A stretch of DNA of 64,000 bases, from positions 70,764,718 to 70,828,717 of the forward strand of contig JAMXBB010000007.1 in NCBI GenBank assembly GCA_024138015.1. The letters are read 5' to 3'. This DNA comes from Lumnitzera littorea (taxonomy: Eukaryota; Streptophyta; Magnoliopsida; Myrtales; Combretaceae). A program made the translations under genes and the position numbers. Each line of letters starts with the position of its first letter. The first letter of the stretch is position 1. Shown here in pieces: positions 22,868 through 33,210 of this stretch. Under the pieces are notes generated by a model. That model did not search any database. It saw only the letters and a list, made by a program, of their open reading frames with translations, and was not told where the DNA came from.

Positions 22868-23458
22868 TGAAAATTGCAATATTAATTATTGAGCTAAGTG
22901 TACTATTTATTTCACTTGACTCTTAGGCTAGGTGATACAGCTTAGAGATAGTTCATATACTTGTTTATCAGTTCTCAAGTAAGCTTATGTACCTATAAGA
23001 CAAACTATTAGCCTTAGGCTCATCAACTAACTCATTCAGGATAAAGATGAATTGAATAAGCTCCATCTCATCCATTTATTGCTTAGATAATTTGATGAAT
23101 GCCATCATGCTCAAGAGCCCATAAACACCTAATATTTCCTTCTCATTTAGAATTCTTAGAGAGAACTGATAAACAACATTACCTATAAAACCTCTACTAT
23201 CTAAGATCAAATGAGCATTCAAGCAAATAATGATTTTAACTACTCAAGAACTATAAGGTTGATGTCCTAAGTTCCCTTACCTATTCTTTATGCATTTGAG
23301 ACTCTTGGATTGCTTTTCTTCATCCTTGTTATTCTCTCTTCAATCATCCCATTAACTATCATGTCTATATAGCTACTTTGAGGCCACGCATAATGTAACA
23401 CTTGAGTGCCTAGCATGTGGCCACTCCATTAAAACCTTAGCATCTACAAATATCATAT
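22868..23458 (+). repeat. 3' LTR of element G
   Basis: Direct repeat of 14552-15198 along most of its length, starting TGAAAATTGCAATATTAATT and ending AGCATCTACA. It is slightly shorter, with a decayed TATA (CATAAACA near 23120). Confidence 0.85.
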
Positions 23459-23477
23459 TTAATACCTACACTTTACC

Positions 23478-23697
23478 AATTTTTACACTTAACTACCTAA
23501 AGTTTACAAGTATCAATTTGGTATCTAAGTTTTACTCATTTTTACAATCAACAGCCTAACCTTTACCAATTTTTTGAATTAATTACCTGCAATCTCCCAA
23601 CCTTCACCACCACCCCCAATATATTATAAATAACCCCAAAAAGTTTGTAAGTAATATATTGACAATTGTAAACTTCAGATAGTTAATATTTACCCTT
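23478..23697. mobile_element. Foldback MITE between elements G and B
   Basis: TTAACTACCTAAAGTTTACAA (about 23488-23509) and its neighbours are mirrored by TTGTAAACTTCAGATAGTTAA (about 23666-23686). Arms are about 55 bp, with a loop containing AACCTTCACCACCACCCCC. A related sequence lies at about 33716-33885, so this is a small dispersed family. The exact ends are uncertain. Confidence 0.6.
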
Positions 23698-23850
23698 AAT
23701 CATAGGTTCCCTTTATTACTAGGAATCTAGGTCTTACTTCTTAGATTTTGCTTTAGGGAATCAATTAGGAAATAGATACTTTCGATTTTTTTATCCTTTC
23801 AATTAGTTTCAATTTACTAGTTAATAGTTAAAATTAATTACTTTAGTGAA

Positions 23851-24625
23851 TTCATTTTGTTTTAATTTGAAAACAATCGAGTTTACATTTTACTCAATTT
23901 TGATTTGTTTAAGAAAATTCCTAAAACGTCCTAATCGGTTTTTTTTTTTTATTTTTTTATTTTTGGAAACTCTAAAATAGTCCTAATTTGGAAAGATGTC
24001 TATTTATTTTCATTTACTTTTAGAAAATCAATTTTTCTAAGTGATCAATTTTATTTTATTTATTTTTATTTTTTATTTATTTATCCCCTTTTTTTGTCAC
24101 TTAATTTATGTATTATTTATTATGGCTTATTTATTTTTTATTTAAAATAGTAACAAAAAAGAATAAAGTTACCTTTTCTTTTTTTTTTTCCTTCTGCTTT
24201 TCTTTCTTTCTTTTCTTTTTTCCTCTTTTTCTTTTTTTTTTCTTTTATATTTACATTTACAAAATATTATAAAAATAAAAGAAAGAGAAAAAAAATCAGC
24301 AAGAAGTAAATAAACTAAATGAAAACAAAAACAAACAAACAAACAAAAAATAACAATAACAAAAAAAAAAAAAGAAATCGAAATGAAGAAAACAAGGGTT
24401 CAAACTAGAAAGAGGATGCACAGGTCGGATTTCGGGTTGGATTCGGGTCGACTCCACTAGATTCAAGTTAGGCTTCCACAGCAATAGTAACTGCGACGTG
24501 GTTCGACTTGTTTTAATCATCGAAATGAGTGGAAGAGGAGTGTTTTGTGTGTTTTTTATTGGGGAATGGGGGGGGGGGGGTAAGCCGAACACCATAGTGG
24601 TTGGAAGTCGTTTAGGCGGTGGCGT
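23851..24625 (-). repeat. 3' LTR fragment of element B
   Basis: Direct repeat of about 30062-30805: ACTTTAGTGAATT..., the poly-pyrimidine and AAACAAACAAACAAA segments, GGTTGGAAGTCGTTT and GGCGGTGGC are shared in the same order. It begins and ends within the LTR, so both LTR termini are absent. It carries a G12 homopolymer near 24569-24580. Confidence 0.75.
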
Positions 24626-24633
24626 AAATTCTT

Positions 24634-25260
24634 TGCAATTCTTCTATTGGAGTTGGAATGTGTCCTAACCCATAGGTCCTAAATTGGCCTTCTTTGAATT
24701 TCAACCTCTCTTCCTTCTGCTGATTGGTGATCGTGCATACCTCATTAAACATTTGGAGTCCAAAGTCCTCTTGTTCTTTTGTACCAATATAGGGTATAGC
24801 CGTCTCTTTATAGATTTCATAATATTGGTCATCTAGAATCGTGATGACCTGGCCATTAGAGATAAACTTAAATTTTTGGTAAAGAGTTGACAGTATGGCC
24901 CTTGCTGAATGTATCTAAGGCCTTCCCAATAACAGATTGAAGGTCATTAGAATATCTAAAACCTGGAATGGGATGTTGAATGTTTATGGGCTAATATCAA
25001 ATGGTAAGTTGACCTCCCTTATTATCTCTCTCTTGGATCCGTCAAAAGCTCTTACTATTGTTGAACTTGGTTTGATAACAGTTGTATTAACACCCAATAG
25101 ATCCAGGGTAGCCAAAGGATAAACATTTAGAGATGACCTATTGTTGATGAGGACTTTTATTGCGATGATGTTATTTATCCTCACTATTATAAATAGAGGC
25201 TTTGTGTGCTGAGTACCTTCTTCACCTAGTTCCTTGGTAAAGAAGGAAATTTGATCCATG
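24634..25260 (-). pseudogene. Retropepsin (protease) pseudogene of element B
   Basis: The minus-strand frame from about 25259 gives KPLFIIVRINNIIAIKVLINNRSSLNVYPL, continuing with KPSSTIVRAFDGSKREIIRE (the read is given in two pieces). This is the plant gypsy protease type, where V-L-I-D-N-G-S-S-L-N is usual. Here the catalytic Asp is Asn and the Gly is Arg. After a stop in place of the Trp of 'GRPW' (TAG for TGG, near 24930), the linker continues with FKFISNGQVITILDDQYYE and a Gly-rich F-R-T-Y-G-L-G-H end near 24660. The read breaks off at the LTR fragment, before RT would begin. Confidence 0.8.
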
Positions 25261-27310
25261 GTGAGGATGGAATTGGTGATAGAGCTAATCCTTTCAACTG
25301 GGATTTCATGAGGGACCTTAACATCCCTTAGTGTTTTGAATAAGGCTTCTCAGTGTGGGTTTGATGCCATCAATAGACGTATGAGGGATATTTTTCTTGG
25401 AGTCTTAGTGAGTTGGTCCATTATTTTATATTCGCTAGACTTAATCATCTTAGTAAAGGCAATTAATCTTTCTGCATGTTCAGTTTGTTTGGTGTTTGGC
25501 ATTTTCAATACGTCCTTCTTTTTCAAGTCTTCCTTCGGATCATAGATTTTGCCGAAGCGAGTGATCCCCCTATAAGTGAGCTTGATTGCCCCTAGTTCAT
25601 TGCCTGGTAGTTAAGGGGGATAGCTTTATAATTTTCGGGGGCTACAGGTACGTGGAATTTGTACCTTTTAGTTTGTAGGACCTCTTTTTTATAGAATTTA
25701 TAAACCTTTGGTTCTTAATTTAGACTGATCATGTTGATGGCAAATTCTGAGTGGTCAGATATCATATTCATGATGGGTCCATGTTTGGCAGTAGGTTGTT
25801 GTTGACGTTTAGGGTAGGAGCCTCCATAAAATCCAGTTATACTATACCTTCATCAATCAAGTCTTGGATTTTTTTTTTTTAACCTTCAACATGAATCAGT
25901 TAAACGGCCCACTTGCCCTAAATGATACTAACATCTTACATTGGGATCAAAGAACCTCAGCCTGTACCTTTCACTAGGAGCCTTAGAATGGAGTAAATTA
26001 TCTCTTCTTAACTTCTCGAGCACCTGATTGAGTGGAACAAGTATTCTTATGAACTATTTCGGGGCTCTGCTAGCCTGTGGTTGGCTTTTGTACTGTGGTT
26101 GAGCTAGTAGGGGATTCATCTTAAAAGAAACTCAGGAGTTAGGTCTTGCATTCGAGTTGACCATGTTGACAGTAGCTTCTCTAGGCTTACTGATGGTAGG
26201 TTTAGTAGAGGGTAGTCTTCTATCTGTTGTCTCTTGCAACTTGCTAGAGGAAATGGCACTCTCAATTCGATACCTTGCTACTACTACTTCTGCAAAGCTA
26301 GAAGAGGCTTGTCTGATCAGGTGAGCGAAGTAGGGCCTCTTAAGAGTGTTAATGAAAGTTGCAGTTAACTCTTTTTCAATCATAAGGGTAGATACCCTTG
26401 TAGCTAGGGACTTCTACCTTTGAGCATATTCTTTAAAGGATTCATTATGCCTCTTCCTTAGGGCAACCAAATCCATCAATGTTGGTGCCACTTTGACGTT
26501 AAATCTATATTGCTCATAGAACGCTCTAATTAGATTATCCCATGTATTCACCTTATTCATGTCCAATGAGTGTACCAAGTTAAGGCAAGGCTAGTCAGGC
26601 AATCCTAAAAAGTCTGGACCATGAGTTGATCATACTATGCATACTTGCCCATCTTGTATACGTACAACCAGGTTTGTAGCTTAGGGTATCCAGTCCCGTT
26701 GTATTTTTCAAGGTCAGGTGCTTTGAACTTTTCTAGAAAGCTTCCATAATCATAGGTAGTGAAGTCTGTTATACCAATGTGCTCGAATCCACCATACCCC
26801 TCAAGCATTTTCATTTTTTCTATAATTTGTTGAGTTAACCACTTCTTAAGCTCTTTTAATTTATCTTGGTCAGCTTCAGGCTTTGGGTTGATCGGGAATG
26901 AATGAGTATTCAACTCAAAAGTTGGGTTGGCCTTTGGAAATATCCCTTTTGTTTTAAAGAATTCGAAACCCTGATTGATTTTAGGGTAGGCTTCTTCTGT
27001 TTCGAAGGGTAGGGCTTCAATATTCTTTCCATATCAGGTTTTGGAATTTTCTTCATTTGATGGAGCCGTAGACCTAAGCAAAGAGATGTTGTCAGCAAGA
27101 AAGCTTAGTTGATCTACAATCTTTCCTACTATTCGCTCCAAAGATTGGAACCTCAACTCTGTGGTGTCAATTACCTCAGGGTTGCCATTGTTGGTGTTGT
27201 TGTTATTGTTTCCTTGGTTGACCATTATGGTTTGAGAACGAGTTTTGATGGGGCTTCTTTGAAAAGTTTGATGTTTGGAAGCTATCTTGACGACCTGGGT
27301 TAAAACCACT
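25261..27310 (-). pseudogene. Gag pseudogene of element B
   Basis: Minus-strand open segments in order are: an Asn-rich start followed by LRFQSLERIVGKIVDQLSFL (27250-27110), WLTQQIIEKMKMLEGYGGFE (about 26850-26790), KFKAPDLEKYNGTGYPKLQTW (26720-26660, the central gag motif with 'KY.GTG.P'), a decayed L-A-L-T-W-Y segment near 26580, and KELTATFINTLKRPYFAHLI near 26375-26320. This is the Gag of Ogre/Tat-type elements, which forms the particle around the genomic RNA. Several frameshifts and stops separate the segments. Confidence 0.75.
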
Positions 27311-27499
27311 TCTTAACAAGTTAGCATACGAATATTTTGAAAAAGAATGCAAATGAATGAAATGTAAGTGAATCATACGAATGAAAAGGAGAGGATCAAC
27401 AAATGATAAATAGAACGGCAAGTTATTTATTATTTTTAGATTCTCAGAATCTTATTACATGAAAGAAAGAAAAAGGTACAAATTCATCTATACTAATTT

Positions 27500-28870
27500 T
27501 CTTTTTTTCTATAGGCTAGATGACACTTTCTTCTTCTTTTGGTCACGCTTAACTGCTTCTTCAAACTCTTGAATTTTCTTCTTAGCCATCTCCAGCTGGT
27601 GTTCTAAGGCATGCGACCTTTGTCTAGATTCTCAGCATAAGTTTGCCCATTTGTCTTTCTCATCATGGAAGATCTCCATACGAGCTTTCATTTGGTCCAT
27701 ATAGGTCACCATCTCAGAGTTAGGGTGCACAGGGGAGGTTTGAAGGACTTCTGGTGCCATATATCGCATTATGCCTACCTTGTGAAGTCGATTACATAAA
27801 TACTCTTTGGTAACCCGATGTTTGTCCACTTCTTCTATGAACTCACTCAGATCGATGTTTGGGCTTACGATTTGAGTGTCCCACCAAGCTTTGATCTTAT
27901 GAAGTTTGGATGTCTTTTCTATGGAGTGAGGCTCTTCAAGATTAAGGGTGAATGGCTCTAATGAAGGTTTGTGAACTATGTCCTAGATTCCTCTAAATTG
28001 TCTTACCATGTTGTTTAAGTAGTAGCCTATACACCAACTCATTCCGATTAGTGGTACAGCATGGTAATTTTTTCAAATCAGTATGACCCTAGAGTAATTG
28101 CTCCACCTGGCAGTCCACAGTATGTCTTCTACTTAGAAATCTCGTAGAACCTCTATCTAGAGAAGGGTAGGGATATCTTCTGGTAATTTGATCTTAAAAA
28201 TAATCGATAAGGCCAATCTTATTTGCGAATGCTCCCCTTATTAAGTCCAACTCAAAGCATTTGATGTGACTAACGAACTACACCATTAATAGTGACATGC
28301 TTGTCCTGAGATCTCTACAACCCCTTTTCTTAAAGAAATTAAGGTTCCTTATCTTCTCAGCAAGTAAGGCAGGAATGTAATACTTACCTTCCCAGAATTA
28401 GGCCACTAACTCTATTACCCTAAAGTGTATAAGAAGAGACCCACTTGGAAATAAGATAGTGGCGAATACTGCTAGCATATAGGCCTTGATTCGGTTTTCT
28501 TTCCAATTTCCAAGAAACAGAGCTTGTTTGTTGGAGCTGGGCTCATTCTGGAACTAATGGACAAGATCCCATATCTTGATGGCGTATTTGTTGCAGTCAT
28601 CTAGGGCCTCATTTATCTTAGTCTTATGGATCCCTAAGAATTTTGAGAAAATGTAGGTTGGGCCGAAGCTGAGCTCTGTGATGTATATTTCATCCAAAGG
28701 AGGAGCTTGGAGCAATTGGGTGTACTCCTCTAGACTTGGGCTGATTAGATGTGGTCCAAATTGAAAAGCCACTTCTTTAGGCTCCTAGAAATAGACTAAG
28801 GCTCTTACTAGTATGATGTTAACCTTCACTTTGGCTAGTGAGAATATGGGTTTAATTTTGTTGGAAATGA
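27500..28870 (-). pseudogene. Extra ORF1 upstream of gag in element B (DUF7745/PMD-like)
   Basis: Minus-strand pieces include GPHLISPSLEEYTQLLQAPP at about 28755-28695, a region near 28330-28190 with 'AC..' and IKLPEDIPTLLQ, KHRVTKEYLCNRL near 27825-27785, and a C-terminal heptad-like helix (HALEHQLEMAKKKIQEFEEA) at about 27610-27550. The 'P.LEEY.QLL..P' signature is typical of the DUF7745/plant mobile domain-like proteins that sit upstream of gag in plant gypsy elements, matching ORF1 of Ogre. Its biochemical role is not known. The frame is broken by many stops. Confidence 0.65.
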
Positions 28871-29532
28871 ACTGTTGCTCTCTTGGGTTGAAAGTTTAAA
28901 ACTACTGGCTGAGTATGGGCTTTGGGTTTGTAGGTTTATGGACATGAATCTGAGTTGGCTATTTCTGAAACATTACAAAGAAAGCATAAATTACAAGGGA
29001 AAGACTAATTATAAGAAAAGAAAATATACAAGACCTCTTATGTACATTAATTCTAGGGAGAATACAAGGGAAAAAAAAAAGACTCCGGATCTTGTCATTT
29101 TTTCTTTTTTATATAAAGTTGTAGCTTTGTTATTTATTCCTTGACCCCATGAAATGGAATGCAAGAAAGGTAGGTTCTAATGGTCCTTAAACTCTATGAC
29201 CTTACACGTTTACGAAGAAACGGTTCCTTGGTCACATTAAAGTTTAAGTGGGGTAGCCTAATTAGCCCCGAACAGTGGTTGCCCTACTATGCCCAAGACT
29301 TTACACAATGGCTCCTCGTCTTAAGGTCCTAAGACAGCCCAGGTTCGATCGTATCTATCATTCATTCATGATGCAGCAAAATAAATCCCTCCCCTAAAAA
29401 ATACATATAACCAAACCTGTAAATGACATTAGCACAATTATAATAGAAAAATGAGTAAATAAATTGCAATTAAGGTGATTTTAGAAATTAATCTTAATTT
29501 TGGAAAAATCAAATGGTTAACCCTCTTGACGG
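28871..29532 (-). other. 5' leader of element B
   Basis: This is the segment between the PBS and the first recognisable ORF1 sequence on the minus strand. It has no conserved coding signal; the plus-strand frames at 28875-29144 and 29475-29744 are accidental. Confidence 0.45.
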
Positions 29533-29550
29533 TCCCTAGTGGAGTCACCA
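29533..29550 (-). other. Primer-binding site of element B
   Basis: The minus strand reads TGGTGACTCCACTAGGGA just inside the 3' end of the 5' LTR. It is the same PBS class as in element G (TAGCGACTTCGCTAGGGA). The position and the leading TGG (complement of tRNA CCA) identify it. The tRNA is not assigned. Confidence 0.75.
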
Positions 29551-29553
29551 ACC

Positions 29554-32285
29554 TATCAAGCCTGATTTTTCACCCTCCTAGTTTTTTTTTTTATAAAATT
29601 AGGTCTTCCTTAAACCCACCGGTATTAAACCCTTACTCGTTTAATACTAGCCTTCGACTAAGGTTTAAAGAAAACCATTTTTTCAACTTGAAAAGATTTG
29701 GAGTCATCACCCAACTGGAGTCGGGAAAAGGGGTTAAGTTATAACTAATTGGGTGGATTAATTAAAATTTAGTTACCAATCTATCGATTTAAAAAAACCA
29801 AGTTATAAAAAGGCTTTTTGAAAACTAGAGAATCTAGATTCGGGGGTTAGGATTTTTAAACCCTTATAGATACTATTGACTTTCCAAAATTAACTTTAAT
29901 CTTTAAAAATCACCTTTTTATTTTATAAGATGAAACTCAATTTAACTATTCTAATTGGACAAATGAAATAATCTAAACTAAAAAAAAAAAAAGGAAAATT
30001 AGGTATTTTCATTTTTATCGTCGTTGCTTAGGATTAGATGTACGTAGTTCTTTTTTTGTAAAACTTTAGTGAATTTGTTTTGTTTTAATTTGAAAACAAT
30101 CAAGTTTACATTTTACTCGTTTAAGAAAATTCCTAAAACGTCCTAATCGTTTTTTTTTATTTTTATTTTTGGAAACTCTAAAATAGTCCTTATTTGGAAA
30201 GATGTCTATTTATTTTCATTTACTTTTAGAATATCAGTTTTTCTAAGTGATTAATCTTATTTTATTTATTTTTATTTTTTATTTATTTATCCCCTTCTTT
30301 TGTTGCTTAATTTATTTATTATTTATTATGGCTTATTTATTTTTTATTTAAACTAGTGACAAAAAAGAATAAAGTTACCCTTTCTTTTTTTTTTCTTCTT
30401 TTCTTTCTTTCTTTTCTTTTTTTTTTATTTTATATTTACATTTGCAAAATATTATAAAAATAAAAGAAAGAGAAAAAGAAAATCAACAATAAATAAATAA
30501 ACTAAATAAAAACAAAAACAAACAAACAAAAAATAATAATAATAACAAAAAAAAAAGAAACCGAAATGAAGAAAACAAGGGTTTGGACCAGAAAGAGGAT
30601 GCATAAGTCAGATTGGGCCACTGGTTTGGATCTCAAGTTGGATTCGGGTCGGGCTTCCACAACAGCAGCAATCGTGACGTGGTTCGGCTTGTTTCAATCA
30701 CCGAAACGAGTGGGTGAGGAGTGTTTTGTGTGTTTTTTATTAGGGAATGAGGGGGGTTAGGTTGAACGTCATGGTGGTTGGAAGTCGTTTGGGCGGTGGC
30801 ATGAATTGGCGGTCGTCAATGGTGGACGTGGTGTTTAGGTGGTCCTTACTGGAGCTTGGTGAAGGGTTGGGTTTGATGTTTTGGGTAGTGAGGTTCTCGA
30901 TTGTGGACTTAATTTTAGGGCAAAGGTGGTCGATGGTGGTGATACTAAAGGGAGTGGCTATGGCGGTTAGGGTTTAGGTAATGGTTATTGGTGGCGCTGT
31001 TAGGGGGCACGGCAAGGCATAGGGGTGGTTACGTTTGGAAGCTTACACGGTGGGGAAGTCAATGAGGGTAGTAGTGTGGCTCAAAGGTGGCCAGAGAGAG
31101 AGAGAGTAGGTTAGAGAGAGAGAGAGAGGGGGGGGAGGGATTAGGAGTTGCTTGTGAATGGTTATGTGTCCTCATTGACGTCCTTAAGCCCTTATTTATA
31201 CTTGAATTTTAACCCAGCAACAAAGGAAAGCTTAGATCGAAGTTAATGGGAATGGCTGAATTTTCAGTATTTTCCCAATCTTTGAAGCTCGATTTGAATA
31301 CGTAATTGATCGAACTTGGATGCGTTTTCTGTACCGATTCATAGTAGGCTACGTCTAGTTTGCAATTTTGGCATTGATTTAGCTAAATTGCAATAAGAAA
31401 GGGTCAAAAAATTGTGCTGAAGTGGGCGGTTTAAAGAGGAAAGCTCTGGAAATCTGGGAAAAATGAAGGAAGGAGGGGGAAAGAGAAGGGAAAGAGAGGA
31501 AAACGAAGGGAAAATAAAAGAAGGGGAGGGAAAAAGTGGGCTGACAAAGCACCACGTCAGCCATACCAGTTAACCCCGATGCGTCATGTGTCATTTGTAA
31601 GACGTGGCAGTTAACATGGTATGCCATGTGGCGTTACGTCAATAAGGTCGTTGAATCTGAGGATGCCACATGTCAGGATATGTGGCACAATCAAATCCTG
31701 ACATGTGGCAATCTCTAATGTGATTGAAAATAAAAAAAATAAGAAAAAGGCCTTCTTACCTTTGCGAAGTTTCGAACCAAAAACCTCATACTCAAACTCA
31801 TTACTAGTCCATATGCTTAACTGTTAGGTCGTTTGCTTGTACCTTATCCATATGTGCAAATAGACTTAGTCAGCCTAAGCTAGATTTAAATCAAACCCAA
31901 ATTTAATGCCCAACTTCTAAACCAAAATTAAAATATATCATAATAACATGTTATTTTCTAAAATTTTTATTTAAATTTAATTTTTCTACTTTTTTGTAAT
32001 TTTTCAAATTTCTAAATTTTTAAACTTCATTTTCTAATTTTTTATCTTTTTTAGCGTTTCTTTCTAAAATTTCTTTTTTTTTTGGTGCTTTTTCTTATTA
32101 TTGAAATTTTTTGTATTTTTCTATAATCCTTATTTTTTCTAAATTTCTTAATTTTTTTGGGTTTTCTTTTAATTCCCTATTTTTTGAATTTTTTCTAATT
32201 TAGGGTCTACTGAGAAAAGAATGAAGAATAATAAAAATGAAATAAATAAAACACAAGTAAAGGGGGCAAAAATTAGGTGCCTAAA
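29554..32285 (-). repeat. 5' LTR of element B (2.73 kb)
   Basis: The boundary next to the PBS reads TATCAAGCCTGATTTTT on the plus strand, matching TGTTGAGCCTAATTTTT of the solo LTR at 8048. The far end GGGGGCAAAAATTAGGTGCC matches GGGGGCAAAAATTTGGCTC of that LTR. Inside are TATAAATA on the minus strand (31193-31200), GA-rich runs at 31097-31130 and long T/A runs. The terminal TG has mutated to TA. Confidence 0.75.
31193..31200 (-). promoter_or_regulatory. TATA box of the element B 5' LTR
   Basis: The minus strand reads AGTATAAATAAGGGC. It is followed downstream on that strand by a GA/CT-rich leader, the layout seen in the related solo LTR at 8048-10919. Confidence 0.55.
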
Positions 32286-32592
32286 TCCTTTGAATTCTTA
32301 TTAGTAAAAGTAAATTTAGAAATATATTAGAAATGACTAAAGAATAGCTATTTCTTTAATCTTATAAAATAAAATTACGATTCCCCTTTTTGTAGTGATA
32401 ATAATTCTATAAAATAATTATTTCATTAAGAGAATGCTTAAATAGATCTATGGAAAAGGAATAGCCATTCTAAACTACATTAATAAAATTGATCAAACAT
32501 GACATCTATGTGATGTTCTTACATGGAATTTTCTTCTTTTTGTTTTTTTTTTTACAAGAGCTTGTATATAGTATAAACTACTTTTTAACTCT

Positions 32593-33210
32593 CTACATAG
32601 TAGAGGTGTTCATGGTTCGATACGTTTGGTTCAAGGATCGAACCAAACCAAACTGAAGCATTTCAAACGGTTCGCTTCAAATCTTTAATGAATGGAACCA
32701 CTTTTAACAGTTTAAGATTTTGAACCTATTGATTTGGTTCGATTTAAACTACTTTTAAAAGTATTTCGTAATATTTGATAATATGAATAGTCATTCGAGC
32801 TTTTAACTTAACATTGTTATTTAAAATGAAGAACATTAAGTAAAAGTTAAAGCTACATAGCATTATGTCATAGTAATATCATATCTTATCAAGAATGAAA
32901 ATTTACTTGAGATGTGAAAATGATAGTGAATAGTAGAAGTAGTTGAGTGTGAAAAGAGAGACAATAAAACAAAATGTAAATAAAGTTAAAATGAAACTTT
33001 AATATTATCTAAAAGTAAAAAATGTCATTTATTTTTTGTTTTTAAATAAGAAGCGGTTAGGTTCAGTTTCAAGCAGAAGTTCAATCTCTTAAACCAAACT
33101 ATAAATCATTTGAACCTCCTTTGAATATAAAAGAACAAAATCGAAATATTAAAAAACCACATTTTATGGTTTGGTTTGATTCTATTTGGTTTAATAACCC
33201 TACTACATAA
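32593..33210. repeat. 8-bp target-site duplication of a hAT-type MITE
   Basis: CTACATAG (32593-32600) and CTACATAA (33203-33210) flank the element, 7 of 8 bases matching. Eight base pairs is the duplication length of hAT transposons. Confidence 0.75.
32601..33202. mobile_element. hAT-type MITE (602 bp)
   Basis: The ends are TAGAGGTGTTCATGGTTCG and, inverted, TAGGGTTATTAAACC. The subterminal regions are full of GGTTCG/GAACCAAACC words, as in the common plant 'taggggtgttcaXggttcg' hAT-like MITEs. The interior is AT-rich with no reading frame. The 8-bp flanking duplication supports the superfamily. Confidence 0.85.

Larger units (their letters stand above)
14552..23458 (+). mobile_element. Element G: degenerate Ty3/gypsy LTR retrotransposon with nested insertions
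   Basis: Two direct repeats, 14552-15198 and 22868-23458, begin TGATAATT/TGAAAATT and end CATCTACA. They enclose a PBS-like site, gag, a retropepsin and a reverse transcriptase, all on the plus strand. The internal region has been invaded by a 2.76-kb solo LTR (15924-18678) and a Cassandra-type LTR (20534-20760). No RNase H or integrase was recognised between RT and the 3' LTR. The bases outside the two LTRs (AGAGC and AATAT) do not form a target duplication, so one flank has probably been rearranged. All coding parts are pseudogenes. Confidence 0.85.
23851..32285 (-). mobile_element. Element B: Ogre-like gypsy retrotransposon, deleted for RT-integrase
   Basis: Reading on the minus strand, the order is 5' LTR (32285-29554), PBS, an extra ORF of the DUF7745/plant-mobile-domain-like kind, gag, protease, then an abrupt switch at about 24630 into a fragment of the LTR (24625-23851). 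Long LTRs (2.7 kb) and a separate ORF1 upstream of gag are the defining layout of Ogre elements of the Tat lineage. Reverse transcriptase, RNase H, integrase and the first part of the 3' LTR are missing at the junction, as from one deletion. The element is dead: stops and frameshifts are present in all frames. Confidence 0.75.

Noticed and set aside
14547..23463. Target duplication for element G
   Set aside because: AGAGC and AATAT do not match; the 3' flank may be rearranged, so none is claimed.
30566..30977. Frames in the element B 5' LTR on the plus strand
   Set aside because: They are antisense to the element, lie in the LTR and are not conserved in the 3' LTR fragment.
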